DNA of 64,000 nt from contig JAEOAD010000052.1 in NCBI GenBank assembly GCA_036365145.1, positions 14,383,501-14,447,500 of the forward strand. The letters run 5' to 3'. The notes beneath the pieces were generated by a model that made no database searches, was not told where the DNA came from, and saw only the letters and a list, made by a program, of their open reading frames with translations. How positions within the stretch are numbered: the first letter of the stretch is position 1; each line of letters opens with the position of its first letter. A program made the position numbers and the translations under genes. The stretch is from Orientallactaga sibirica. Its lineage: Eukaryota; Chordata; Mammalia; Rodentia; Dipodidae. Below are positions 1 to 10,335 of this stretch, in pieces.

Positions 1-860
1 TGGTGGCAGGTGTGTGAGGCAGCTGGCCACATGTGTCTGCAGTCAGGAAGCAGAGAGAGAAGACTGAATGCTGGTGCCCAGCTCACGTGCTCCTTTTATT
101 TAGTTGGGGACCCCAGCCCCTGGAATGTTGCCACCCACATTCAACAAGGATCTTCCCTCCTCAGTTAAAACTATCCAGAAATCCTTCCCAGAGATCTGTC
201 TCCTGGGTGATTTCCAAAATCCAGTCACGTCGTCAATGAAGATTCTCAACCTGGAAATGCTAAAACAAGGCCTGGAAGGCTGATGGACAATTTTCTATGG
301 CATAACTCACTCACGCCCCTCTCTCCCAAACCAGGGACCCAGAAACACTCCACTGGATCACCAGTGAGCTGAGGCTGTCTCATGGCAATGATATGAGACC
401 TGTGATCAGAAAGGCCCAGAAACCCACCACCTGGTTGTGCCAGGCCCACAGGCAACTCTTCTCTAGGGGCAAATGTCCCTCCACGATGGCCCCACTTCAA
501 AGTCTGCTTTCAAATATCTGGAAAGCCATGAGAACCAGGGAGTGGTCATCTCCTGACAGGAGCCCAGCAGAAAGCAGATGGGACAGTGTAAGGACAAGCT
601 TTCAAGTCACAAGAACTGCCTGGGGATGTTTCAGGTTGCTCTGGAAGGTGTGAACTTCCTACCGCTCATGAGTTCACGCAAAGACCGGGTAACATTCTGC
701 CCTGGGAATGTTACAGAGGAAAGTCACCAATGCAAAGGAGAGTGGGAAGAATGGGGTGCATGGCTAGTCACAGGTGTCCATATCAGAAGCCCATACCTGA
801 AATGGGAACTCTTTTAGCATCTCTTTGGTCCTCTGATCTCTCTGTGGTGCTATTTGGGAT
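1..860. other. Intergenic sequence, nothing recognised
   Basis: The short open frames here show no family resemblance, codon periodicity or splice structure that I can support. No SINE is visible. The right end grades into a diverged L1-like 3' region. Confidence 0.5.
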
Positions 861-1652
861 AAGATAGAACTACTCTGTCTTAAGATACCCAGCAGGAAAC
901 AACCTGACGTCTTGCTCAAACAAGTGCACTAGTGGCACACAGCCATGATGGGCAACCAACAGCTCTTGATTTGGCTAATTGATCCACTCAGTGGAATGGA
1001 ACTCATTGCTGGAACTGGGAAAAAAGTCAAAACCATGTACAAAAAATGAGCACAGTCTCCAATCAAGATACCACCAAATGTGGGCTAGAAGAGGGCCAAC
1101 CCATATAAAATTCCCTCCAAGCTATCTATGGCCATCCCATATATCTAGTACTAACTTCTCTCTCCGTTGGAGAATTTCCTTATCTTTTTCCAGATGGACA
1201 ACGAACCTGAAGGGAGGATCAGCCAATCACACCTCACCAGGGCTCCAGCTGAAACCACTGAGTAATGTGGAGGAAGGGCAAGAGTTCAGCGCTCTTGGGG
1301 ATCACTACACCAGAAAAAGGCTGAAGAAGATAAACACAGAGAACATCTAACTCCCACTAAGCCAGATATCCAGAGACACAGAGGCTCCCAAAACCTCATC
1401 ACTGAAGTAGAACTAAAATGACCCCAATGTGGCTCAGGGAAATTTGCGGAAGAGGGGGCAGAAAGAATGTTAGAGCCACAAGTTGGGGCATTATGCACAG
1501 AGACTTGGCCTATCCCCCATAGCTCCTGACTACCCCATTAATGAGGGTCCCTATGGAAGAGGGAGAACAGGAAGGAGGATAATGGAGCCACCACTATGAA
1601 TGTAAAACCAGAATAATATACATAAGAATAAATAAAATTAAAAAAAAAAAAA
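861..1652 (+). mobile_element. L1-like retroelement 3' region, 5'-truncated
   Basis: This block is homologous along its length to two other blocks in the window (10805-12036 and 61535-62080). Shared landmarks are GTGGCACACAGCC near 913, CGAACCTGAAGGGAGG near 1202, AAACACAGAGAACATC near 1332 and CTCAGGGAAA near 1433. It ends in a purine-rich stretch, AATAAA motifs and a poly(A) run, the usual build of an L1 3' end. Just before 1194 it contains CTTTTTCCAG, a good 3' splice-site motif, at the point where the 61.5-kb copy diverges. No reverse-transcriptase frame remains. Assignment to L1 is by layout only, and the left boundary is approximate. Confidence 0.6.
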
Positions 1653-1721
1653 GAACCGTTCTGTCTGCCTCTCCATGATAGAGACTAGAATGGAACTAGG
1701 GGGATAGGTCCACAGCAAGAT

Positions 1722-1722
1722 G

Positions 1723-1777
<55 letters not shown>

Positions 1778-1778
1778 C
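1722..1778. repeat. (CT)n(GT)n compound microsatellite
   Basis: About 14 CT units run directly into about 13 GT units. Nearby frames that read Ser-Leu or Cys-Val repeats are translations of this tract. Confidence 0.95.
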
Positions 1779-2520
1779 ATGTTTCTCCTGGACCACAGAA
1801 AGCTGGGCTGGCATGGAAGGCACTTCGGGAGTTCTGTGCCTCCAAGGGCTCAGCGTTTTGATGCTTCTTCCATTTTCTATTCACAGCTCTCCCTGGCAGG
1901 TAAGAGGGATGTTCCTACTGACTGAGCAGCCAGCCGGCCAGAGACCTGTCTGTGCCCGGGAAGTAGCTGTCTCCTTTGCCACAGTGACCAAAATAAGTTG
2001 TCGAGCTGGGTGGAGGTAAGCTCCACCTTGCTCATGGTCAAGGCCAGGCACCTGCATCCAGGAGGCACTTGGCTGAGTCACTCTTCCTTCCTTTGCAAGC
2101 TGGCACAGACAGGTCTTCTGTGTTGAGAGGCATGCTACTGGAATATCTAAGAATCTCGGGGACAGAATCCGTGGGTTAGGATGGACGGAGGGATTTGACA
2201 ATAGCAGCCCAGTGCTGTCCATGTAAAACCCAAGCTCGGGTTGCCAGATAGTGGTCCAGATTGACTGTCCTTGAGACAATCTCCAAGGCTGTGATCAGTG
2301 AGTAGAGAGAGGGTGACCCCTTTCTTCCTAGAACCTCTGTGCTCACCGCAGATATTTGGTGCTTGGCTTTCTTACAGAGGCATACGCAGGTGGATTGGAC
2401 GTGACTAGATTACTATGTTTTAATAGACCCACTTTGTCCCTCCTGTAAATGCTGACTGAGTACCCACACACCCTGAAACCCTCAAGAACAGGTAACCACC
2501 TCATAGAAGAATGGCCAGAG
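1779..2520. other. Intergenic sequence, nothing recognised
   Basis: No SINE, conserved exon or RNA gene was seen. There is one TGAGTCA heptamer near 2073, which is expected by chance at this frequency. Confidence 0.5.
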
Positions 2521-2692
2521 GCCGGGCATGGTGGCACATGCCTTTAATCCCAGCACTTGGAAGGCAGAGGTAGGAGGATTGCTGTGAGTTCAAGGCCACC
2601 CTGAGACTACATAGTTAATTCCAGGTCAGCCTGGGCCAGAGTGAGACCCTACCTCAAAAAAACAAAAAAACAAAAAAAAAAAAAAAAAAAAA
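2521..2692 (+). mobile_element. B1-type SINE (7SL-derived)
   Basis: It begins GCCGGGCATGGTGGCACATG and carries the Pol III A- and B-box regions and the TTTAATCCCAGCACTTGG core. It ends in GAGACCCTACCTC followed by an A-rich tail. The GGTAGGAGGATT and CTACATAGTTAATTCC diagnostics match the other young B1 copies in this window and differ from mouse B1. Confidence 0.93.
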
Positions 2693-2693
2693 G

Positions 2694-2905
2694 AATGGCC
2701 AGAGATCCAAGTCTGTGGGCACAGACCTGTGATCCAGCGACTTGGGAAGCTAAGGTGGGAGAACCGCGCATTCAGGCCTTCCTGGTCCACGGAGTGAGTC
2801 CCCAGCCAGTCTGATCAGCTTAATGAGACCCTGTCTGAGAATGAAAAAGGCTTGGGAGCAGGTAGTGGTAGAGTGCTTGCCCAGCAATCCCAACACTGCA
2901 AACAA
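2694..2905 (+). mobile_element. Diverged B1 + ID composite (B1-dID-like)
   Basis: The left half (to about 2845) is an old B1-like unit ending GAGACCCTGTCTGAG. The right half has the ID-type core GGTAGTGGTAGAGTGCTTGCC. The same B1-then-ID order recurs at 9055-9438 and 33054-33250, so this is a dimeric family rather than chance adjacency. A purine tract of GGA/GAA units follows to about 2990. Confidence 0.6.
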
Positions 2906-3004
2906 ACTGAGCAGAAGGAGAAGAAGGAAGAAGAGGAGGAGGAGGTGGAGGAGGAGGAAAAGGAAGAAGGAGAAGAGAAATGAGGAAAGGGTACAGGAAG
3001 TTCC

Positions 3005-3125
3005 TGGGCATGGTTCAATGACTTACTTGCTAGATGAATTTGGGCAGGTGACTTAACCACTCTGTCACTCAGTTTTCTACTTCACTAGGTTACTGGAGAT
3101 CAAATAAGGTAATTCACATGGTGTA
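3005..3125 (+). mobile_element. MIR fragment
   Basis: The stretch TTGGGCAGGTGACTTAACCAC then CACTCAGTTTTCTAC matches the MIR core order (loss of GTGACCTTGGGCAAGT to CCTCAGTTTCCTC). It is an ancient tRNA-derived SINE fragment with diffuse ends. Confidence 0.6.
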
Positions 3126-3129
3126 GAAG

Positions 3130-3401
3130 AAATGGTATGCCGCCGAAACTGACATGTTGGAAGCTTAACCTTCAGCGGCTCGTGATGGTATCTGGAGAAG
3201 ATGAAGTTCAAATGAAAGCGGTAGGTGGACTCTAGTCCGACCTGGCTGGTGTCTTCACAAAGACAAGAAAGGCAAACCTTGGAAATCCAGAGAAGAGGCC
3301 ACGTGAGACACGGCGGTGCACGTGCAGCTGCACGGAAGCCATCTCCACCCTGTCTCCACCCTGACCGCGGACTTCCAGTCTCAGAGCCATGAGGAAAGAA
3401 A
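3130..3401 (+). mobile_element. Ancient LTR-like repeat, probably MaLR-type
   Basis: The order of motifs (ATGTTGGAAGC, GTGATGGTATCTGGAG, GGTGTCTTCACAAAGA, AGAGGCCACGTGAG, GCGGACTTCCAG) follows a common old mammalian LTR-like interspersed repeat. Exact family assignment from memory is uncertain. A related copy lies in the opposite orientation at about 3640-4015. Confidence 0.5.
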
Positions 3402-3488
3402 GCTTATGGCCTGGATGTGGCCGATCTCATCTGATCCCAGAAGCCAAGCAAGGGTCAGACCTGGTTAGTCGTTGGGTGGGAGAAAATC
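3402..3488 (+). pseudogene. 5S rRNA pseudogene
   Basis: The sequence follows mammalian 5S rRNA: CTTATGGCC at the 5' end, then CCGATCTCATCTGATCCCAG, AAGCCAAGCA, GGGTCAGACCTGGTTAGT and TTGGGTGGGAGA. Relative to 5S rRNA it lacks roughly a dozen bases after the first 10-15 positions, carries many C-to-T and G-to-A changes, and fades out before the 3' stem. The internal control region (A box, intermediate element, C box) is only partly preserved. It is therefore a dead copy, not a functional 5S gene. It sits at the end of the old LTR-like repeat. Confidence 0.85.
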
Positions 3489-3639
3489 AACCTGCAGTTG
3501 AAGCCTTCAGCCCCAGCAGCCCACGCAGCCCTAGAACCACCGCTGACTTATGGCGTTCACTCAATCAATGCTGCCAGAAATGTCGGCGTCTGTCCCAGCC
3601 CTGTGACCCACCCCCCCGGGTGCTTCCTGTTGCGGTTAT

Positions 3640-4015
3640 AATAAGCTACATGAGTACATTGCCTTACGGTTCTGGAAGGCTTCCTGGGAGGGATGTCATC
3701 AGTTTTATCCAGTTACCTTCCTTCTGGGAACCCCGGGGGAAGCCTCTTCTTTGTCTCCTCCAGCCTCCAGGGCTCATCTAACTGGCTTGGCTGTTGTGCG
3801 GCCCCTCCATCCTCAAAGCCAACAGTGCCACATCTTCAAACGTGCCCTCCTCTGGTCCTCCTCTTCTGACGACCTTGGGCTCACCAACACAATCCAGGAC
3901 CTTCTCTCTTTGGAGCCTTAGTCACATCTGCAAAGTTCTTTGGCCATAGGAAGAAACAAAGTCACAAATCTGCAGGACTAGGATGGGTACAGTTTTGAGG
4001 GAGCACTATTCTGCT
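3640..4015 (-). mobile_element. Ancient LTR-like repeat, inverted relative to 3130-3401
   Basis: It reads TTACGGTTCTGGAAGGCTTCC, then GCCACATCTTCAAACG, a CTCCTCTGG segment and CACATCTGCAAAGTTC, ending near GAGGGAGCACTATTC. In this orientation that is the reverse complement of the same repeat type seen at 3130-3401. Poor sequence conservation makes the boundaries uncertain. Confidence 0.45.
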
Positions 4016-4059
4016 AACCACCACCACCACCATAATTATTATTACAATCTTCTGAAATA

Positions 4060-4156
4060 CCTCATTGTGATGCCCAGGCTGACTGAATCCATGGCAATTC
4101 TCCTGCCTCATAATCCCATTTCTGGGATGGCAGGTGTGTGCCACCACACCCAGTTT
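4060..4156 (-). mobile_element. B1-type SINE fragment
   Basis: It contains GATGCCCAGGCTGAC, GGCAATTCTCCTGCCTC and GCCACCACACCCAG, the reverse complement of B1 landmarks. The central part is missing. A (CCA)n/(TTA)n stretch lies just left of it. Confidence 0.75.
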
Positions 4157-4410
4157 TCACACACACTATGATTAAGAGAACAAAACAAGCCATAGGAAAA
4201 TGGATACCGATCAATGTAACATATAAATTTGTGCAGAGAGAAAGCACAGAGAGTGAGATGGGGAGGGAGAGAGGGAGACAGAAGAAAGGAGGAGAGACTG
4301 GGGAGGGTAGGGGCGTGAATATGTGCAAGGTCCAACATATGCAAATGTCATAATAAAGTCCAATCTTTTGTACATTCACTAAACAATTAACTTAAAAGAA
4401 GAAAAGAGAG

Positions 4411-4590
4411 GGGTGGGAGAGATGGCTTAGTGGTTAGGGAACTTGCCTGTGAAGCCTAAGGACTCAGATTCGATTCCCCAGAACCCACATAAGCCAGATG
4501 CACATGGTGGCGAAAGGCCATGGGGTGCCCATTCTCCCTCCCTCCCCTCCTCTAATAAATAAATAAATAATGAAATAATTTTTAAAAAGA
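4411..4590 (+). mobile_element. tRNA-derived SINE (B2-superfamily type)
   Basis: It begins GGGGTGGGAGAGATGGCTTAG (A box) and carries the B-box segment GATTCGATTCCCC and AGCCAGATGCACATGGTGGC. It ends in AATAAATAAATAAATAATG. The same family occurs about 15 times in the window. Established work names B2-superfamily SINEs of dipodoid rodents DIP; identity with DIP is my inference. Confidence 0.9.
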
Positions 4591-4679
4591 AAAGAGAGAG
4601 AAGAAAGTGTGAGCAGCCCCCCTCCCACTCCCTTCTGCGATGGAGTTTGGGCTCACATTCTAACTGGCTATTTCCTTGA

Positions 4680-4812
4680 AACAGGCTGGGTTCCCGTAGC
4701 CCAGGCCAGGCTCAGCCTTGCCAGATAGCTGAGGGTGACCTTAAACTCCTGATCTTCCCGCCTCAACTTCCCCTGGTGCTGAGATTACAGGCGGGCACCA
4801 CCATACCTGGCT
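4680..4812 (-). mobile_element. Old B1/proto-B1 SINE
   Basis: It contains TTGAAACAGGCTGGG, GACCTTAAACTCCTGATC and GGGCACCACCATACCTGGC, the reverse complement of a B1/Alu-like monomer, strongly diverged. It abuts a second B1 to the right. Confidence 0.7.
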
Positions 4813-4985
4813 CTTTTCTTTTCGTTTTTTTTTTTTTTTTTTAATTTTTTGGAGGCAGGTCTCACTTTAGCCCAGGGCTGACCTAGAATTTACTTCATAA
4901 TCCAAACTAGCCTCAAACTCAGGGCAATCCTCCTACCTCAGCTTCCCAACTGCTGAGATGAAGGCGTGCAGCACCACACCATCTT
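4813..4985 (-). mobile_element. B1-type SINE
   Basis: It runs from poly(T) through GGAGGCAGGTCTCACTTTAG, CTAGAATTTACTTCATA and GGCAATCCTCCTACCTCAGC to GGCGTGCAGCACCACACC. It is a moderately diverged copy of the window's B1 family. Together with the previous copy it forms a head-to-tail pair. Confidence 0.85.
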
Positions 4986-6280
4986 CCTCCCCCTCCTCTT
5001 GTTGTCTTTGACTTTGTTACAATGTGAATATGTTCAGGAATTACTCGTAATGAAACATTTTGTAACGATCATCTACGAGGGGGAGGGAAGAAGAGTGTCC
5101 GGCCGCTCTGGGCACTCGCGCTGGGGACGACATATGAATTCACAGGTCAGAGTCTCCCTGGGAGCATTCCGAGATGTGTGGGCCATCCAGAGGTGGTGCC
5201 TGGCCAGGGAGCTCACTGCCCATGGCACCCCAAAAGACCTCTGAGGAAATGGGGCGTCTGGGGAGTTCTTAGAGATATAACTTTTCAGGAAGAGCGAGAA
5301 GGGAAGCAAATGGCAGTGAGCACAGCGTGCCAAAGGGAGGAGGTGACCTCTTAGTCCACCGGGGTGGGTGCTGGGGGGAGGCAGGAGTCGTGGGTGACTG
5401 CGCCAGCCCCAGGCTCAGTTAAGCACCAAAGGATGCACCGTGGAGCCCTCACCTGCCAGGCCTGGATCAAGAGGTCGTGTATGGGATTCTTGCTCTGATG
5501 AGAGGTGAGTGAACCCAGGGTGTGGGCTTTGATGGTGAGAGGGAGGGCTGGACAAGGAAGTGGCTGAGAAGCTGGGACACGACAGCTGTGGCCGGTGGGC
5601 ACAGGGCAGGGTGAGAAAGGAAGCAGAGACGGTCAGGACTGGTGACAATACCCTATCGCTCCCACCCCCACCGCACGTACACCTCTGGGCTTCTCCCGTC
5701 TCCACCTTCCCCTTCAGCCTCATAGTAGTATGAGCAGGAGCGATGGAGGATCTCGGACAGCTTACAGAGCTCAGGAGCTGTCCCAGCGGCTCCACCTCAG
5801 CCCTGGGTGTTACCTGCTGGTTCATCGTAGAGCTGCCTGCTTGCTGGTGGGCCTGGCAGCCAAGGTCCCTTTGGGTCTTCCCCAACTGTTCACCTGTTCC
5901 ACCTGCACCAGGGCCCACAGTGTGGCCTGTAGCTTCAGCAAGGGAAGGAGCCATGGTCCTGAATGACAGCTCCGTTGGGTGATAACCGCGGCCTGCCTCC
6001 TTGGCGGGTGAATAGCAGCTTACTTACGAGCAGCAGCCTCTGGCTTCCTCATGCCATGGCCAAGCAGTGCAGGGAGGCAGCTGCTTGGTGAAAGACACAG
6101 GCTCTCGGCTCATCGGGTCTGTTAGGGTCTCCCAGAAAAGGCCTGACCAAAGAAAAGGAAGCCATGGTTGCAGAGGAAGTGTAGCTTGGCACTTCAACCC
6201 TCTGGGTTCTGCCTCCCTCCGAGCTGAATATTGATGGGATGGGTCATCAGGCTGAAATTACCACGCTGGAGTTACTCAAA
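4986..6280. other. Intergenic sequence, nothing recognised
   Basis: This is single-copy-looking sequence of medium GC. Overlapping frames exist on both strands, including one of 179 codons on the minus strand (5415-5954). None shows a recognisable domain, and simultaneous long frames on opposite strands fit compositional bias. Confidence 0.5.
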
Positions 6281-6378
6281 GTGGCTGGAGGCCCTGGTGC
6301 GCCCATTCCTCCCCCTCTCTCTCTCTCTCTCTCTCTCTGCCTCTTTTTCTCTCTCAAATAAATAAATTAATTTTTAAA
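6281..6378 (+). mobile_element. tRNA-derived SINE, 3' half only
   Basis: GTGGCTGGAGGCCCTGGTGC is followed by (CT)n, CTCTCAAATAAATAAATTAA and a short A-rich tail. The tRNA-like 5' part is absent. Confidence 0.85.
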
Positions 6379-6399
6379 AAGAAAGCACATTATCTCATG

Positions 6400-6525
6400 A
6401 ATCCTTAAGACTGCCCCGTGAAGTAGTCAGTAACATTCCCCTTTTGCAGATGAGAACGGAAACATTCAGCAAATGAATGGTCAAAGAGGGCTTTCCACCC
6501 TTGAATGTCCAGCTCCAAAGTGCCT
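6400..6525 (-). mobile_element. MIR fragment
   Basis: TTCCCCTTTTGCAGATGAGAA followed by a diverged TCAAAGAGGGC stretch is the reverse-complement MIR core. A similar weak fragment may lie at about 7150-7250. Confidence 0.45.
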
Positions 6526-6541
6526 ACAAAAACTCAGCTGG

Positions 6542-6748
6542 AGGGCTGGGGACGTGGCTCAGCAGTTAAAGGTATTTGCTTACAAACCCTGATGGCCAAG
6601 GTTTGATTCCCCAGTACCCACATAAAGCCAAATGCACAAAGTGGCACATGCATCTGGAGTTCATTTACAGTAGCAATAGGCTCTGAAACATCCATGTATC
6701 TCTCTCTCTCTCTCTCTCCCCTTGCAAATAAGTAAAATTTAAAAACAT
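6542..6748 (+). mobile_element. tRNA-derived SINE (B2-superfamily type)
   Basis: It begins GAGGGCTGGGGACGTGGCTC, has the B-box GGTTTGATTCCCC and AAAGTGGCACATGCATCTGG, then (CT)n and an A-rich tail. It is more diverged than the youngest copies (for example ACAAACCCTGATGGCC in place of GCAAAGCCTAAGGACC). Confidence 0.88.
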
Positions 6749-7454
6749 CCCAGCTGGAATCCTTTCTGGGTCTGCTCTTCACTCCAAGTGAAGCAGGAAA
6801 AAGTGGGAAGAGCTGCCTGGGTTCCTTTGGGTTCCACTTGGCTGCTGTTGAGGGCTGTGCCCTGAGTTAGATGTGCCAAGGATAAGCTGGGATGATCTCA
6901 GCCTGCCACCAGCACCCTGCGGCCTATGGCATGGCCAGAGCCCCCCAACTTCCACATCTACTGTCTGATGATCTCGTGGGACCCTGGAGGTCTTTGCCTG
7001 TTTTTTCTCGGCAATAACCCATTCCCTTGAGTTTACACTGAGTCTTCTTTGGATGAGCTTACTGCTTAACTCCCTTATGACAGTACTTCTTCATCTGCCA
7101 TTTAATAAAAGTATAACTTCTAGGCACACGTCTGCAAAGGACCTTTACTCAGAGCTCATTGAACACTCCCAGCCACCCAGGAAAGTAACATTGTCATCGT
7201 CATTTTGATGGTCATCTGAAGCAGAAAGGCGACCAAGAAAGAACAGGTGTTTTGTGGTCACTCACGCCTCCTTAATGACCAGCTGTGGGGCCTTGGATGG
7301 GGGCCCATGTCCATGGGGGGCATGTCCATCCATGGGAGCCCGAGCTTTCACAAATTTATCTTGGGGACAGCTGTAAGGACTAAAGGCTAAGTAAATATCT
7401 AACGCTTTGTTCATCCAGACTGGATTACATGCAACAAAATGATAGGGTTGGCTT

Positions 7455-7605
7455 GTTTGTTTTTCAAGGCAGGGTCTCACTCTAGCTCAGGCTGACCTGG
7501 CATCACTCTGTAGTCCCAGGCTGGCCTTAAACTCACAGCACTCCTCCTACCTCTGCCTCCCCAGTGCTGGGATTAAAGGTGAGCACCACTATGCCAGGGT
7601 CATAT
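7455..7605 (-). mobile_element. B1-type SINE
   Basis: TTTTTCAAGGCAGGGTCTCAC through CTAGCTCAGGCTGACCTGGC to CACTATGCCAGGG is the reverse complement of the local B1 family. Confidence 0.9.
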
Positions 7606-8454
7606 CTTTTTATTTTTATTTTTTCACACTGGTAAATACACTTTAAATATCTCCACAACTTTGTCTCATCTTCTGACCAAGACTATCCTCAAAGGCAGGG
7701 AGCATGAGCCTCACTTTGTATTTCTTTCTGCCAGGCTCATAGCTTTTAGGCAGTGAATAATAAATATCCCCCTATCTGGATGGACTGTAATTGATCTATC
7801 CAGCACATCCTGAAGGACGTCTTGGTCATTTCCAGATATTGGCGACTTTGAATGAATAAAGCATCTATTGAACCCGGGTGCAGGTTCTTGGATATAAATT
7901 TTCACTCTCTCTGAGTGACTACCAAGAAGCCCGGCTGCTGAATTACCCAGCTCAAAGACGCTCAGTGTCCTGAGTCACCAGCCTGTCTCCCAAGGTGGCA
8001 GTACCATTTTCAATTCTCACTAGTGGAGGGGATGGTTATATCTCGTCACAGATGAAAACTGACCTAATATCAAGACAATGTAGCCAGGAATAGCAGGAAC
8101 TGCAATGCAGGGCTTCTGTGTCCGTGCTTTGAATGGCTTCCGCTTGACCATGCTGTCCCTCAGGCCAAGCTCATGCCTTCCCAAATATCCCCCCTACCTT
8201 GGACCTCGGAGCTAAGCCTGCTTAGGAGAATGCTAGAACTTCCCCTCCTGCTACCCACCAAGCCTTAGTGGGCATACTCGTGATGTTCTTGGCCCAAATG
8301 CTCTGGCCACTCAGGTCTGAGTCCAAGCGTCCCTGTACCCAGAGACTCTTCTCCCTCCACCGCAGCCCAGCCAGCTCCAGAGGCCCAAGAATTAGTGGGG
8401 CACCATCAAAGACTGCAGGGGAAAATAATAAACCCCACCACCTGACGACCTCCG
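7606..8454. other. Intergenic sequence, nothing recognised
   Basis: No repeat family or gene was recognised. One TGAGTCA motif lies near 7971. Confidence 0.5.
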
Positions 8455-8577
8455 TCCTTCCTTCTCTCGCTTCCTCTCTCCTTCCTTTTTCCCCTCCTCC
8501 CTCCCTTCTTTCCTCCTGCCCTCCCTTCCTCCTCCCTCCCTCTTTCCCTCCCTCCCTCTCTCTTTTTCTTTATTTCT
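8455..8577. repeat. Pyrimidine-rich tract
   Basis: Nearly pure C/T sequence of TTCC, CCTC and CTTT units spans about 120 bases. Frames through it read Ser/Pro/Leu on one strand and Glu/Gly/Arg/Lys on the other, so those are not genes. Confidence 0.9.
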
Positions 8578-8582
8578 ATGTG

Positions 8583-8870
8583 GAGTCCAAATAAAACAAA
8601 CCATTTTCAAATGAATGATTTGGTGGCATTTGGTGTATTCAGTGTTGTACAGGCCCCACCTCTATCTAGTTCCAAAACATTTCTATCACCCCCAAAGAAA
8701 ACCTCATACCTATTAAGCATTTCCTTTCCCCACCCTCTTCCCAGCTAGGGAAACCACCAATCGGTCTCTCGCCTCTTTGGGTCTGCCTCTCCTGGTAACA
8801 GAATAGAAGGAATTGTGTAGTAGATACACGGTCTTTTGTGTCTGGTTCCAAGTGCTTTTCCTAGGCCACA
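8583..8870 (-). mobile_element. Ancient L1M-type LINE 3' fragment
   Basis: Motif order ACCATTTTCAAATGAATGAT, GGTGGCATTTGGTGTATTCA, CTATCTAGTTCCAAAACATT, CCCCAAAGAAAACCTCATAC and GGTCTTTTGTGTCTGGTTCC matches the reverse complement of an old L1M 3' end known across placental mammals. The segment is non-coding. Confidence 0.7.
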
Positions 8871-9054
8871 TTTCCTGTAAGTCCCTGAGGAAAGAGTCCT
8901 TCTGCCTTTGCCTTTCTCTTGTCCCCTGTCCACCTTGTCCTGTGCCCCACACGCCCAGTGCCTGTGGCCTGGCTCGTGCAATCTATGCTGTTTCCTGTTT
9001 CTTTAACCTGTAATAGAGCATTCCTGGACGCAGTCAATAAGGAGCTCTTGGTTA

Positions 9055-9438
9055 CTGGGCCTGGTGGCATAGCCCAGCTACCAGGAGACTGAGACAGAAG
9101 GATCTCAAGCCCAAAACCAGCAGGTGCTACAGAATGAGTTCAAAGCCAGCCTGGGTAATTTAGCAAGCTATTATTTTTAAATAAAAAAGTAAAAGTAGCC
9201 GGGCGCGGTGGTGCACGCCTTTAATCCCAGCACTTGGGAGGCAGAGGTAGGAGGATCACCATGAGTTCAAGGCCACCCTGAGAATACATAGTGAATTCCA
9301 GGTCAGCCTGAGCTAGAGCAAGACCCTACCTGGAAAAAAAAAAAAAAAAAGTAAAAGTGAGGCTGAGAATATAGCTAGCAGTAGAGTGCTTGCCTAGCAG
9401 GTGAGAGGCCCTAGGTTCAATACCAGGAACAAATAAAG
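9055..9438 (+). mobile_element. B1-dID-like composite SINE, split by a young B1
   Basis: An old B1-like half (about 9055-9182, GGGCCTGGTGGCATAGCCCA) and an ID-like half (9359-9438, GTAGAGTGCTTGCCTAGCAG then CCCTAGGTTCAATACC) are separated by the B1 copy at 9197-9350. Removing the insertion and one copy of its duplicated target restores the B1-then-ID order seen at 33054-33250. Confidence 0.7.
9197..9350 (+). mobile_element. Young B1-type SINE, nested
   Basis: AGCCGGGCGCGGTGGTGCAC through AGACCCTACCTGG plus poly(A). Target-site duplication A(n)GTAAAAGT is present at 9183-9196 and again after the tail (to 9358). It has fewer changes than the element it interrupts. Confidence 0.93.
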
Positions 9439-9498
9439 AAAGAGAAAAAAAAGAAAGAAAAGAAAAGAAGGGAGGGAAGAAAATGACAAAGAGAGAAA

Positions 9499-9531
<33 letters not shown>

Positions 9532-9607
9532 GAAAGAAGGAAGGAGAGAAGGAAGGAAGGAAGGAAGGAAGGAAGGAAGGAAGGAAGGAAGGAAGGAGGA
9601 AGAAGGG
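9439..9607. repeat. GAAA/GGAA purine microsatellite
   Basis: Tracts of GAAA, AAGAAAG and (GGAA)n run to 9607, growing from the A-rich tail of the ID-like unit. The minus-strand frame of Phe/Leu/Ser repeats here is an artefact. Confidence 0.95.
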
Positions 9608-9915
9608 GAAGACTAGCAAGGGCAAGTGCCTAGCAGCGAGCCATCACTAAAACCATGGCGAGGCAACGTGAGAGCCCTGGAGTCGGGGAGCAGCCTCGGA
9701 AAATGGGTGGTCAGGGAAGTTGACATGTGGTAGGCTGGGGCTGTCTTGTTTACCCTGACACCTCGGCACTTACAGTTCCTGACATCTAGAATGGGGGAAA
9801 TGAGCAAACCAATCAGTCAAGCAATGAACCTTTCAGCCACGGGCACAAGGATGAGGAAGAGTTGCCTGTTCTGGGATATGGGGATGGAGCATCCAGAGAC
9901 GTAGAAGCAAAGCGT

Positions 9916-9919
<4 letters not shown>

Positions 9920-9961
<42 letters not shown>
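9920..9961. repeat. (CA)n microsatellite
   Basis: About 21 uninterrupted CA units. Confidence 0.97.
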
Positions 9962-9964
<3 letters not shown>

Positions 9965-10335
9965 GTTTAGTCTATCAGGGTGTCCAACCTTTGCACATTG
10001 TACCATGACATTGTCATCTACAAATGCGTCGGGTCACATTCTTAGCTATCCCAGGACACATGCAGCCTGTGGGCCACAGACTATGGTTGGTCATGAGTGG
10101 AGTTGGGAGAAGAAGGGGTTTGGTCATGCAGGGCCTTGGAAGCCGTGTAAAGGAACTGAGCTTTAACATGAGTGAAAAATGGGCCTACTGCAGGGTCTTA
10201 AGCAGGTCTGCAACTTGGAGTACAGTTCAATGAGGAGCAGAGGTTAAGATGACCTCCGAGGGCCAGCCCTATCCCACCCCCATGTAGCTGATGTTCCAAG
10301 AGGGGTTTAGTTCTTCATTAAAATTAATTTTAATT
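9962..10335. other. Intergenic sequence, possible old repeat
   Basis: GGTTTGGTCATGCAGGGCCTTGGAAGCC and the following TTAAGCAGG segment resemble an ancient mammalian interspersed repeat, but I cannot name the family with confidence. No coding signal was seen. Confidence 0.3.

Noticed and set aside
3983..4171. Frame with a poly-His and poly-Tyr run
   Set aside because: It is the translation of (CCA)n followed by (TTA)n/(ATT)n simple sequence next to a B1 fragment.
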